The translations under genes were made by a program, and so were the position numbers. Positions 1-5,068 of a stretch of DNA of 5,068 nucleotides are shown here, piece by piece. Source of the DNA: Anderseniella sp. (GTDB lineage Bacteria > Pseudomonadota > Alphaproteobacteria > Rhizobiales > Aestuariivirgaceae); contig JABDRA010000639.1 in the NCBI GenBank assembly GCA_013041995.1, positions 1 to 5,068 on the forward strand. Direction: 5' to 3'. Each line of letters starts with the position of its first letter. The first letter of the stretch is position 1. The notes under the pieces were generated by a model that was not told the DNA's origin, ran no database searches, and saw only the letters and a list, made by a program, of their open reading frames with translations.

Positions 1-132
1 GTACCGGACAGCTCCAATACTTCATTACCGGTGGATGTCGGCGGTCAGCTCACAGCATCCGGTGCCCTTGTCTGCCGTGAAATCGAAGAGGCGGTTCCCA
101 CCTTGCTTACTGTTTTGAAGGAAACAAAATGA
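1..132 (+). CDS. C-terminal end of an unrecognised protein (5' truncated by window edge)
   Basis: Frame 1 is open from the first base to a TGA at 130-132, giving 43 residues that end in LLTVLKETK. Two things suggest a real gene end. The stop overlaps the ATG of the next gene in an ATGA arrangement, typical of translationally coupled bacterial genes, and the next gene's ribosome site (GAAGGAA, 117-123) lies inside this frame. The visible part has a Gly/Ala/Ser-rich stretch (VDVGGQLTASGALVC) followed by an acidic, probably helical end (REIEEAVPTLL). I do not recognise the family from this fragment and assign no function. Its position suggests a job shared with the reductase-like protein that follows. 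Confidence 0.6.
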   Translation, partial: VPDSSNTSLPVDVGGQLTASGALVCREIEEAVPTLLTVLKETK

Positions 133-881
133 CGACAACAATAGGTATTATCGGCGCCGGCCACCTCATCAAACACATGATGCCGGCAATGGCCAAAACC
201 GATTCCCGCTTCCTGGTTTCAGAGCGCGGCCGCGAGACTTCCGCTGAACTCGCAGATCAGTATGGCGTTGAGGTTTTATCGGACAATCAGCCAATCGTCG
301 ATCAATCCGAGATTGTAGTCGTTGCGGTGCGCCCGTTTGATGCCGTTGAGGTATGCGAGGCGCTCACCTTTTCCAACGGCCAGACGGTCCTGAGTCTGTG
401 CGCCGGCCTGCCGTCGTCTGAACTTGCGCCTGCAGTGGCACCAGCCAAGCTGGTTATGGCTATGCCGGTTGTTGCTGCACAGTTCAGCGAAAGCCCCACG
501 CTGATGTTTCCGGAAAACCCCATATGCCGGACGCTACTGGAGTCGTGTGGTCCGGTTCTGGCCCTGAAAACAGAAGACAGCTTTGCACCGGCTGCAACAA
601 TTGCGTGCTACTATGGCTGGGTACAGGAGTTGATATCGCAAATGTCGGACTGGGTGTCGGCGCAAGGTGTTGACCCGGAGATTGCCCGGCTGCTCACTGC
701 TCAGATGACACGTGCGGCTGCCACAACAGTGCGCGAGCGCCCGACAACGCCAACCTCGCAACTTGTGTCTGAGCTCGCGACGCCGCGCTCGTTCACCCTG
801 AAGGGGCTTGAGGTTTTACACGAGGCCGATGCCTTCACACCCTGGAAGCGGGCGGCCGATGCGCTGTTGAGAGCAGATTAG
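129..881 (+). CDS. Pyrroline-5-carboxylate reductase-like NAD(P)-dependent oxidoreductase
   Basis: The 250-residue product has the two-domain layout of the ProC superfamily. The N-terminal Rossmann domain opens with IGIIGAGHL (residues 5-13), matching the dinucleotide loop IGFIGAGNM with N to H and M to L changes. It continues with VVVAVRPFDA (63-72, usual VxxAVKPQ) and VLSLCAGLP (87-95, usual VISIxAG). The C-terminal half is helical, as in the P5CR dimerisation domain, and contains LATPRSFTLKGLEVL (216-230), which lines up with the family signature SPGGTTxxGLxxL but replaces the GG pair. The usual RxMPNTP segment reads AMPVVAA (111-117). True ProC makes proline from P5C with NAD(P)H. The altered substrate region makes a related imine or keto substrate equally possible, so I give no symbol. 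The start is supported by GAAGGAA five bases upstream and by the ATGA overlap with the preceding gene. Length is slightly below the usual 265-280 residues. Family call fairly sure, substrate not. Confidence 0.8.
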   Translation: MTTTIGIIGAGHLIKHMMPAMAKTDSRFLVSERGRETSAELADQYGVEVLSDNQPIVDQSEIVVVAVRPFDAVEVCEALTFSNGQTVLSLCAGLPSSELAPAVAPAKLVMAMPVVAAQFSESPTLMFPENPICRTLLESCGPVLALKTEDSFAPAATIACYYGWVQELISQMSDWVSAQGVDPEIARLLTAQMTRAAATTVRERPTTPTSQLVSELATPRSFTLKGLEVLHEADAFTPWKRAADALLRAD

Positions 882-927
882 GGTCACGACCCATTAAGCT
901 TGTTCAAAATGACGCAATGTACATAAA

Positions 928-956
928 TTGACTTTTGGGCCGCGAATCCCCATACA
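928..956 (+). promoter_or_regulatory. Candidate sigma70-type promoter for the helicase gene
   Basis: TTGACT at 928-933 matches five of six positions of the -35 consensus TTGACA. Seventeen bases later CATACA (951-956) is a weak -10 sharing three consensus positions. A second AT-rich candidate, TATATG (962-967), is too far from this -35. Transcription from the first pair would start near 963 and give a leader of about 145 bases. The site is in the only sizeable gap upstream of the helicase. This is motif matching only. Confidence 0.45.
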
Positions 957-986
957 ACCCCTATATGTTTCGGCGCCATGCGTGAG

Positions 987-1029
987 GTGCCGTAAAAGAG
1001 GACACAGGCATCCGGTCTGGTCCCGGCAC
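987..1029 (+). promoter_or_regulatory. Extended stem-loop in the helicase mRNA leader
   Basis: Bases 987-992 (GTGCCG) pair perfectly with 1024-1029 (CGGCAC). Above them, 1000-1003 (GGAC) pair with 1020-1023 (GTCC), and 1005-1009 (CAGGC) pair with 1015-1019 (GTCTG, one G-U), leaving a five-base loop (ATCCG). The result is about 15 base pairs with a seven-base A-rich bulge (993-999) and one bulged A (1004). No T run follows, so it does not look like an intrinsic terminator. A weaker GGCG/CGCC pairing follows at 1053-1056 and 1066-1069. Structured 5' leaders are known to regulate some RNA helicase genes, but a regulatory role here is inference from position and pairing. Confidence 0.45.
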
Positions 1030-1107
1030 ATCAACCAGCTCCATCGGGGTGCGGCGCAAAGTTTCCGCCAGCCCGTGCAGCGCTTATAGAACGGTCTAAA
1101 TACCTTA

Positions 1108-2562
1108 ATGTCATTCGATACACTTGGCCTTAGCGAAAAGGTCCTCGCCGCCGTCACGGACGCCGGTTTTTCCGAACCTACAAAAATTCAGGCAGAAGCC
1201 ATTCCGCCCGCGCTTGAGCGCAAGGATGTTCTGGGCCTGGCCCAGACGGGGTCTGGCAAGACGGCAGCATTTACGCTGCCGATGCTGAACATTCTCGAAA
1301 AGGGCCGCGCCCGGGCACGCATGCCGCGCACGCTTATTCTGGAACCGACCAGAGAGCTGGCAGCCCAGGTCCATGAAGCGTTTGAGCTTCTCGGCAAAAA
1401 TCACAAACTGAACATCGCACTGCTTATGGGCGGTGTCTCGTTCGAAGAGCAGAACCGCAAGATCGACCGCGGCGCAGATGTTGTGATCGCAACGCCTGGC
1501 CGTCTGCTCGATCATGTGGAGCGCGGCAAGCTGATGCTGACCCATATCGAGCTCTTCGTTGTTGATGAAGCAGCCCGCATGCGCGACATGGGTTTCATTC
1601 CCGATATCGAGCGCGTCGCCAAATTGTTGCCGATCACTCGGCAAACCCTGTTTTTCTCCGCCACCATGCCGCCTGAAATCCAGCGCCTCACCAACCAGTT
1701 CCTGCACAACCCGGTTGAAATCAAGGCACAGGCGCTTTCATCCACCGCTGAATCCATTACCCAACGAGCGGTTTATGCACCTTCCGACGACACATCAAAA
1801 CGCGATACGCTGCGCGACCTGATGCGCGGACATGCAGACGATATCAAAAACGGCATCATCTTTGCCAATCGCAAGACAACAGTCGCACTCCTGGAAAAGT
1901 CCCTGCAGAAGCACGGTTTTTCATGTGGTGCCCTGCATGGCGACATGGACCAGCGATCGCGCCTGAAGACCCTGGATGCGTTCCGCAATAACGAAATCAC
2001 CTATCTGATTGCTTCCGACGTGGCCGCCCGCGGTCTCGATATTCCCGATGTGAGCCATGTCTACAATTATGATGTCCCAACCCATTCGGAAGACTACGTG
2101 CACCGCATCGGCCGCACCGGTCGTGCCGGCCGGTTGGGCAATGCCTTTACGCTGGTGAAGTGGGAAGAGTTCCGGGCAATCAAGGATATTGAAGAGCTCA
2201 TCAAAAAACCCATCGACTGGGACGGCGAAGCGCCTACGGACGAAGAGATCGCAGAATCCATCGCTTCAAAGGGCAGGCGTCGGCGTGGCAGCAAGGCAGC
2301 CGGACCAAGGTCCAAGCCTGCGGCAAAAAAGCGGGCCAGACCTGAAAAGGTTGAAGAAAAGGTTCAGGCAGTCGAGAAACAGGAACAATCTCCTGTTGAA
2401 GCCAAACCGGACAATCGTCATTCTGAAGAAAAACCACAGCGTGAGCGTGGTGGCAGAGGCCGTGGCCGGGGTGGAAAAGGGCGTGACAATGATAACGACG
2501 ACACACCGTCCTCGTTCACCGAAGAAAACATGCCGGCATTCCTGGCACGTCCGGTAATCTAG
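1108..2562 (+). CDS. rhlE: RhlE-like DEAD-box RNA helicase with DEAA motif II
   Basis: This 484-residue ATP-dependent RNA helicase would act in the cytoplasm on ribosomal RNA, mRNA structure or RNA decay. Motifs appear in order: Q motif GFSEPTKIQ (20-28), Walker A AQTGSGKT (45-52), Ia PTRELA (80-85), GG (108-109), Ib TPGR (129-132), III SAT (184-186), IV IIFANRK (250-256), V ARGLD (307-311), VI HRIGRTGR (332-339). Motif II, at 153-156, reads DEAA where the family has DEAD, and residue 159 is Arg where Leu is usual; the Asp and Glu that bind Mg and activate water remain. After the core (to about 370) comes a charged low-complexity tail with Lys/Arg/Glu runs, an RG-rich patch (447-459) likely to bind RNA, and a final PAFLARPV as in alphaproteobacterial RhlE proteins. 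The start is fixed: an in-frame TAG lies at 1087-1089 with no other start codon between, and the MSFDTLGLSEKVLAAV opening is typical. No Shine-Dalgarno is visible. The symbol is by similarity; other DEAD-box paralogues cannot be excluded. Confidence 0.93.
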   Translation: MSFDTLGLSEKVLAAVTDAGFSEPTKIQAEAIPPALERKDVLGLAQTGSGKTAAFTLPMLNILEKGRARARMPRTLILEPTRELAAQVHEAFELLGKNHKLNIALLMGGVSFEEQNRKIDRGADVVIATPGRLLDHVERGKLMLTHIELFVVDEAARMRDMGFIPDIERVAKLLPITRQTLFFSATMPPEIQRLTNQFLHNPVEIKAQALSSTAESITQRAVYAPSDDTSKRDTLRDLMRGHADDIKNGIIFANRKTTVALLEKSLQKHGFSCGALHGDMDQRSRLKTLDAFRNNEITYLIASDVAARGLDIPDVSHVYNYDVPTHSEDYVHRIGRTGRAGRLGNAFTLVKWEEFRAIKDIEELIKKPIDWDGEAPTDEEIAESIASKGRRRRGSKAAGPRSKPAAKKRARPEKVEEKVQAVEKQEQSPVEAKPDNRHSEEKPQRERGGRGRGRGGKGRDNDNDDTPSSFTEENMPAFLARPVI

Positions 2563-2572
2563 AAGTAGCTGA

Positions 2573-2977
2573 TCAACCGCGCTGCAATACGTCAGCGGAT
2601 ACGGGGGTGAGTTCAATGGACTCGCCACAGCCGCAGGCGCTGGTCTGGTTCGGGTTGTTGAACACAAAGCCTGCCCGTAGCTTGCTGACTTCATAATCCA
2701 TTGTAGTCCCGAACAGGAATAGTATTGCTTTCGCCTCGATCAGGACACGGGCGCCCCTGTCCTCGATGACCTCGTCGAACTTGTCGGGTTCATCGACGAA
2801 GTCCATGGTGTATTCCATGCCGGCACAGCCGCCGTTCTTGACACCGATGCGAAGGCCACCGGTATCTTTTTCAGACCGGGCCATCAGATGCTTGATCCGC
2901 TCCACTGCTGCGTCCGTCAATGTCAGGACAGCCGGCATGGCGCGGGTGTTTGAGGTATTTACTTCGATAGCAGTCAT
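2573..2977 (-). CDS. sufA: SufA/IscA-type iron-sulfur cluster carrier
   Basis: The 134-residue product is an A-type carrier of the HesB/IscA family. Such proteins receive Fe-S clusters from the assembly scaffold and pass them to apo-enzymes in the cytoplasm. The three cluster-binding cysteines are present with family spacing: Cys51 in NGGCAGMEY, then Cys115 and Cys117 in SACGCGES. The core begins at LTLTDAAVERIK (18-29), preceded by a poorly conserved leader of about 14 residues; Met14 is an alternative start. I prefer the first ATG because GAGG (2983-2986) sits five bases upstream of it. That GAGG overlaps the TGA of the upstream sufT, which suggests translational coupling. The SUF context favours sufA over iscA or erpA, which are hard to separate by sequence. 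It is the last gene of the unit and runs head-on into the helicase. Confidence 0.92.
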   Translation of the reverse strand: MTAIEVNTSNTRAMPAVLTLTDAAVERIKHLMARSEKDTGGLRIGVKNGGCAGMEYTMDFVDEPDKFDEVIEDRGARVLIEAKAILFLFGTTMDYEVSKLRAGFVFNNPNQTSACGCGESIELTPVSADVLQRG

Positions 2978-2984
2978 CTTGACC

Positions 2985-3392
2985 TCACCACATGTTCAGC
3001 GCGACACGCGCTTCATCCGACATGCGCGACGGATCCCACGGTGGCTCGAACACCAGTTGCACATCGACATCCATGACGCCTTCGACGGTGCGGACTGCAT
3101 CCGCAACCCAGCCGGGCATGTCACCGGCGACAGGACAACCCGGCGCTGTCAGCGTCATGTCAACTTTCACCGAACGGTCATCTTCGACATCGATCTTGTA
3201 GATCAGGCCAAGCTCGAATATGTCGACCGGAATTTCCGGATCGTAAACCGTCTTGATCGCCGCAATCATGTCATCAGTCAGACGAGCGAGTTCTTCCTTT
3301 GGTATAGCAGATGTCACCGACGGGTTCTGGTGTTCCGACTCAACCGCTTCATGAACCGGTGCGGGAGCGCATGATGTATTTGTATCTGTCAT
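2985..3392 (-). CDS. sufT: SufT, DUF59/MIP18-family Fe-S maturation protein
   Basis: The product (135 residues from the chosen start) belongs to the MIP18/DUF59 family, small cytoplasmic proteins that help mature Fe-S enzymes, particularly when cluster demand is high. Visible marks are the DPEIPVDIFELGLIY block (51-65), the loop TAPGCP (82-87) with the conserved Cys86, and FEPPWDPSRMSDEAR (115-129) near the end. The first 30 or so residues are variable and look unstructured. The reading frame stays open to an ATG at 3455, but that start would run about 50 bases into sufS and add an unrelated Arg/His/Cys-rich stretch. The ATG at 3392 has AGGG (3401-3404) eight bases upstream and leaves a normal 13-base gap after the sufS stop. 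Lying between sufS and sufA, it fits the common alphaproteobacterial SUF order. Confidence 0.92.
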   Translation of the reverse strand: MTDTNTSCAPAPVHEAVESEHQNPSVTSAIPKEELARLTDDMIAAIKTVYDPEIPVDIFELGLIYKIDVEDDRSVKVDMTLTAPGCPVAGDMPGWVADAVRTVEGVMDVDVQLVFEPPWDPSRMSDEARVALNMW

Positions 3393-3405
3393 GGATTGAA
3401 CCCTA

Positions 3406-4662
3406 TCACATAAACATCTTCTGTGCAGATGTAAGCGCTGTCGCCAGCCGATCAATATCTGCGGTGTTGTTGTACATGCCGAACGACGCCCGGCAGGTTG
3501 CTGTTACGCCGAATTTCTGCAGCAGCGGCATGGCGCAATGAGTGCCGGCGCGAACCGCTACCCCGTATCGGTCGATGACGGTTGATATGTCATGAGCATG
3601 TGCGCCTTCCATGGCAAAGGAGATAATCGCGCCCTTGGTCGGAGAGGTTCCGAATATCTTCAGCGAGTTGATATGCGACAAACGCTCGTTCGCGTATTCG
3701 AGCAGCGATGCCTCATGCGCCGCAATCGCGTCACGACCCACACTATCCATATAGTCAAGTGCGGTACCCAGTCCAATGGCCTGGACAATGGCAGGCGTGC
3801 CTGCTTCAAACCGGTGCGGCGGATCATTGTAGGTGACACTGTCCTCGGTTACCTCGATGATCATCTCGCCACCACCCTGGTAAGGCGGCATCTTGGCCAA
3901 CAGTTCCTTTTTACCGTACAGAACACCAATGCCGGACGGGCCATAGGTCTTGTGGCCTGTGAAGACATAGAAATCGGCATCAAGGTCGAGCACATCCACC
4001 GGCATGTGGACCGCGCTCTGGGACCCGTCGACCAGAACCGGGATCCCGCGTTCATGGGCAATCGCGATAATTTCCTTGATCGGTACCACAGTGCCGAATG
4101 CGTTCGACATATGGGTGATCGCCACCATCTTGGTGCGCGGCGTCAGCGTCTTGACGAAATCTTCCACATGCAATGTGCCTTCATCATCAACCGGCACCCA
4201 GCGAATGTTTGCACCTCTGTGTTCCCTGTGGAAATGCCACGGCACGATATTGGAGTGGTGCTCAAGGATGGAAATAACGATGTCATCGCCCTCGCCTATC
4301 ACCATGCCGCCAAAACTCTGGGCGACCAGATTGATGGCGTCGGTTGCATTGCGGGTGAAGATCACCTGGTCGGTTGATGGTGCATTGAGGAAGCGGCGGA
4401 CGCTTTCGCGGGCATCTTCGAAGGCCTGCGTTGCCGTGTTCGACAGATAGTGCAGCCCGCGGTGCACATTGGCATATTCTTCCGAATAGGCCTTCTGGAT
4501 CCGGTCCAGCACCACCTGCGGCTTCTGCGCCGATGCGCCATTGTCGAGATAGGTCAGTGGTTTGTCACCATAGACCGGCTTCGCCAGGATCGGAAAATCC
4601 GCCCTGATCTTTTCAACGTCATACCCGGCCGCAGGGACGATCTTCTTGGCTATCTCATTCAT
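3406..4662 (-). CDS. sufS: SufS cysteine desulfurase (class II, PLP-dependent)
   Basis: SufS converts L-cysteine to L-alanine and holds the released sulfur as a persulfide for Fe-S cluster assembly on SufBCD, usually through SufE or SufU. At 418 residues it has the usual family length. Key residues are visible: Lys238 in TGHKTYGPSG forms the PLP Schiff base, the EHHSN block (134-138) supplies the His that stacks on the cofactor, Asp212 and Gln215 in VDGSQ contact the PLP ring, Cys376 in RAGTHCAMP is the persulfide cysteine, and Arg391 in CRASF binds substrate carboxylate. The short active-site loop around RAGTHCA marks the SufS group rather than IscS/NifS. VDGSQ replaces the commoner VDGAQ, a mild change. 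The start codon lies eight bases inside the preceding VOC gene, with GGAG (4673-4676) ten bases upstream, so the two should be co-translated. No SufE homologue or SufBCD is in the window. Confidence 0.96.
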   Translation of the reverse strand: MNEIAKKIVPAAGYDVEKIRADFPILAKPVYGDKPLTYLDNGASAQKPQVVLDRIQKAYSEEYANVHRGLHYLSNTATQAFEDARESVRRFLNAPSTDQVIFTRNATDAINLVAQSFGGMVIGEGDDIVISILEHHSNIVPWHFHREHRGANIRWVPVDDEGTLHVEDFVKTLTPRTKMVAITHMSNAFGTVVPIKEIIAIAHERGIPVLVDGSQSAVHMPVDVLDLDADFYVFTGHKTYGPSGIGVLYGKKELLAKMPPYQGGGEMIIEVTEDSVTYNDPPHRFEAGTPAIVQAIGLGTALDYMDSVGRDAIAAHEASLLEYANERLSHINSLKIFGTSPTKGAIISFAMEGAHAHDISTVIDRYGVAVRAGTHCAMPLLQKFGVTATCRASFGMYNNTADIDRLATALTSAQKMFM

Positions 4663-5035
4663 AGGACATGAACTCCATCAGCGACCCGTCGGGATCGCGG
4701 AAATAAACACTGGTACCTGGGCCCATTGCGCCATGGCGCTCGCACGGGCCTTCTTCAATCGTGATATTATGCGCCTGCAAGTGCTCGATGGCCCCGGAAA
4801 CCGGCCCGTGCCATCGGAAACACAGGTCACTGTTGCCGGGCATCACCGGCACCTTGGCCACAGGCGATCCGTGTTGGTCAGGCCCGTGGATATTCAACTG
4901 CTGCTCGCCCCAGCGAAACTGGTAGCCGTTGCCGAACTCGATGGCCTCGGCTCCCATGACATCGACATAAAACGCCCTCGCCTTCTCCCAATCGGAGACG
5001 TGAATGACACAATGGTCGAGGGTGATACGGGTCAT
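4655..5035 (-). CDS. VOC superfamily (glyoxalase/bleomycin-resistance fold) protein
   Basis: The 126-residue product is a single VOC unit built of two beta-alpha-beta-beta-beta modules. It opens with LDHCVIHVSDWEKARAFYVD (6-25), which carries the first candidate metal ligand, His8. QQLNIH (45-50) gives His50, NSDLCFRW (68-75) starts the second module with Asp70, and the end, GTSVYFRDPDGSLMEFMSYE, has Glu121 at the usual last-ligand position. The pattern resembles the GLOD5-like subfamily rather than true glyoxalase I. VOC proteins include lyases, dioxygenases, epimerases and antibiotic-binding proteins, so the reaction cannot be read from sequence. The start is well supported, with GAGG (5044-5047) eight bases upstream and a normal VOC N-terminus. 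Its last eight bases overlap the start of sufS, so it shares that transcript; a link to sulfur or Fe-S metabolism is only suggested by this position. Confidence 0.88.
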   Translation of the reverse strand: MTRITLDHCVIHVSDWEKARAFYVDVMGAEAIEFGNGYQFRWGEQQLNIHGPDQHGSPVAKVPVMPGNSDLCFRWHGPVSGAIEHLQAHNITIEEGPCERHGAMGPGTSVYFRDPDGSLMEFMSYE

Positions 5036-5068
5036 GACAGTCGCCTCAACCGGCTTTTCGCCGTGCCA
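5032..5068 (-). CDS. Possible C-terminal end of an upstream gene (truncated by window edge)
   Basis: On the minus strand one frame is open from the window edge and ends at a TGA (5034-5032) overlapping the VOC start codon as ATGA, giving only GTAKSRLRRLS. A four-base overlap is common in operons and would fit this tightly packed unit. Eleven residues are too few to identify a family, they do not look like a typical SufD end, and an A following ATG often creates this pattern by chance. Confidence 0.25.
   Translation of the reverse strand, partial: GTAKSRLRRLS

Noticed and set aside
881..892. A GGGT/ACCC hairpin directly after the reductase stop, as a terminator.
   Set aside because: Only four pairs, with a loop of four bases and no T run after it, so too weak to call.
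978..995. A possible leader mini-ORF (MREVP) in the helicase leader.
   Set aside because: No ribosome site precedes it and five codons ending in the stem region could arise by chance; nothing marks it as an attenuation peptide.
894..1157. An 87-codon minus-strand open frame covering the gap upstream of the helicase.
   Set aside because: It runs into the helicase coding region antisense, is rich in Arg, Cys and Trp without domain pattern, and covers the likely promoter and leader.
1111..1707. A 198-codon minus-strand open frame opposite the helicase core.
   Set aside because: It mirrors conserved helicase codons and shows no recognisable domain or ribosome site.
2260..2510. The repetitive Lys/Arg/Gly-coding stretch at the helicase end, as a DNA repeat or a frameshifted region.
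   Set aside because: It is the normal low-complexity basic tail of RhlE-type helicases, and the frame continues into the conserved PAFLARPV ending.
3393..3455. A longer sufT starting at the ATG at 3455.
   Set aside because: It would overlap sufS by about 50 bases, adds residues not expected in the family, and the ATG at 3392 has a better placed ribosome site.
3592..4377. A 261-codon open frame on the plus strand opposite sufS.
   Set aside because: It lies antisense to a clear, fully conserved cysteine desulfurase gene, its translation matches no family I know, and it is explained by codon bias of the real gene.

Overview
The window reads as chromosomal DNA of an alphaproteobacterium, probably of the Hyphomicrobiales/Rhizobiales side. 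This is inferred from the style of the proteins: an RhlE-type helicase ending in the PAFLxRPV tail common in that class, and an adjacent sufS-sufT-sufA run. Gene density is high and genes overlap or abut. There is no RNA gene, insertion sequence, CRISPR array or obvious phage gene.

Left part (1-881, plus strand): the last 43 codons of an unrecognised gene overlap by four bases (ATGA) with a gene for a pyrroline-5-carboxylate-reductase-like NAD(P) enzyme. Its nucleotide fold is clear, but its substrate-site signatures are degenerate. The two look like one transcription unit.

Middle (882-2562, plus strand): a 226-base gap carries a candidate promoter and a leader that can fold into an extended hairpin. 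It precedes an RhlE-like DEAD-box RNA helicase whose start lacks a visible Shine-Dalgarno. All helicase motifs are present, but motif II reads DEAA instead of DEAD, the most unusual single observation in the window.

Right part (2573-5068, minus strand): a compact unit read right to left as possible upstream gene end, VOC/glyoxalase-fold protein, SufS cysteine desulfurase, SufT (DUF59/MIP18), SufA A-type Fe-S carrier. SufS supplies sulfur, SufA carries or delivers assembled clusters, and SufT is an accessory maturation factor. The SufBCD scaffold is not in the window and may lie beyond position 5068. Gene joints of -8, 13 and 7 bases, with ribosome sites sitting on or next to upstream stop codons, point to co-transcription and translational coupling. 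The VOC gene joined to sufS is the least expected member. The helicase and sufA converge with only 10 bases between stops.

I do not see a new multi-gene system here. The points worth checking are the DEAA motif, the helicase leader structure, the atypical reductase with its unknown partner, and the VOC-sufS coupling.
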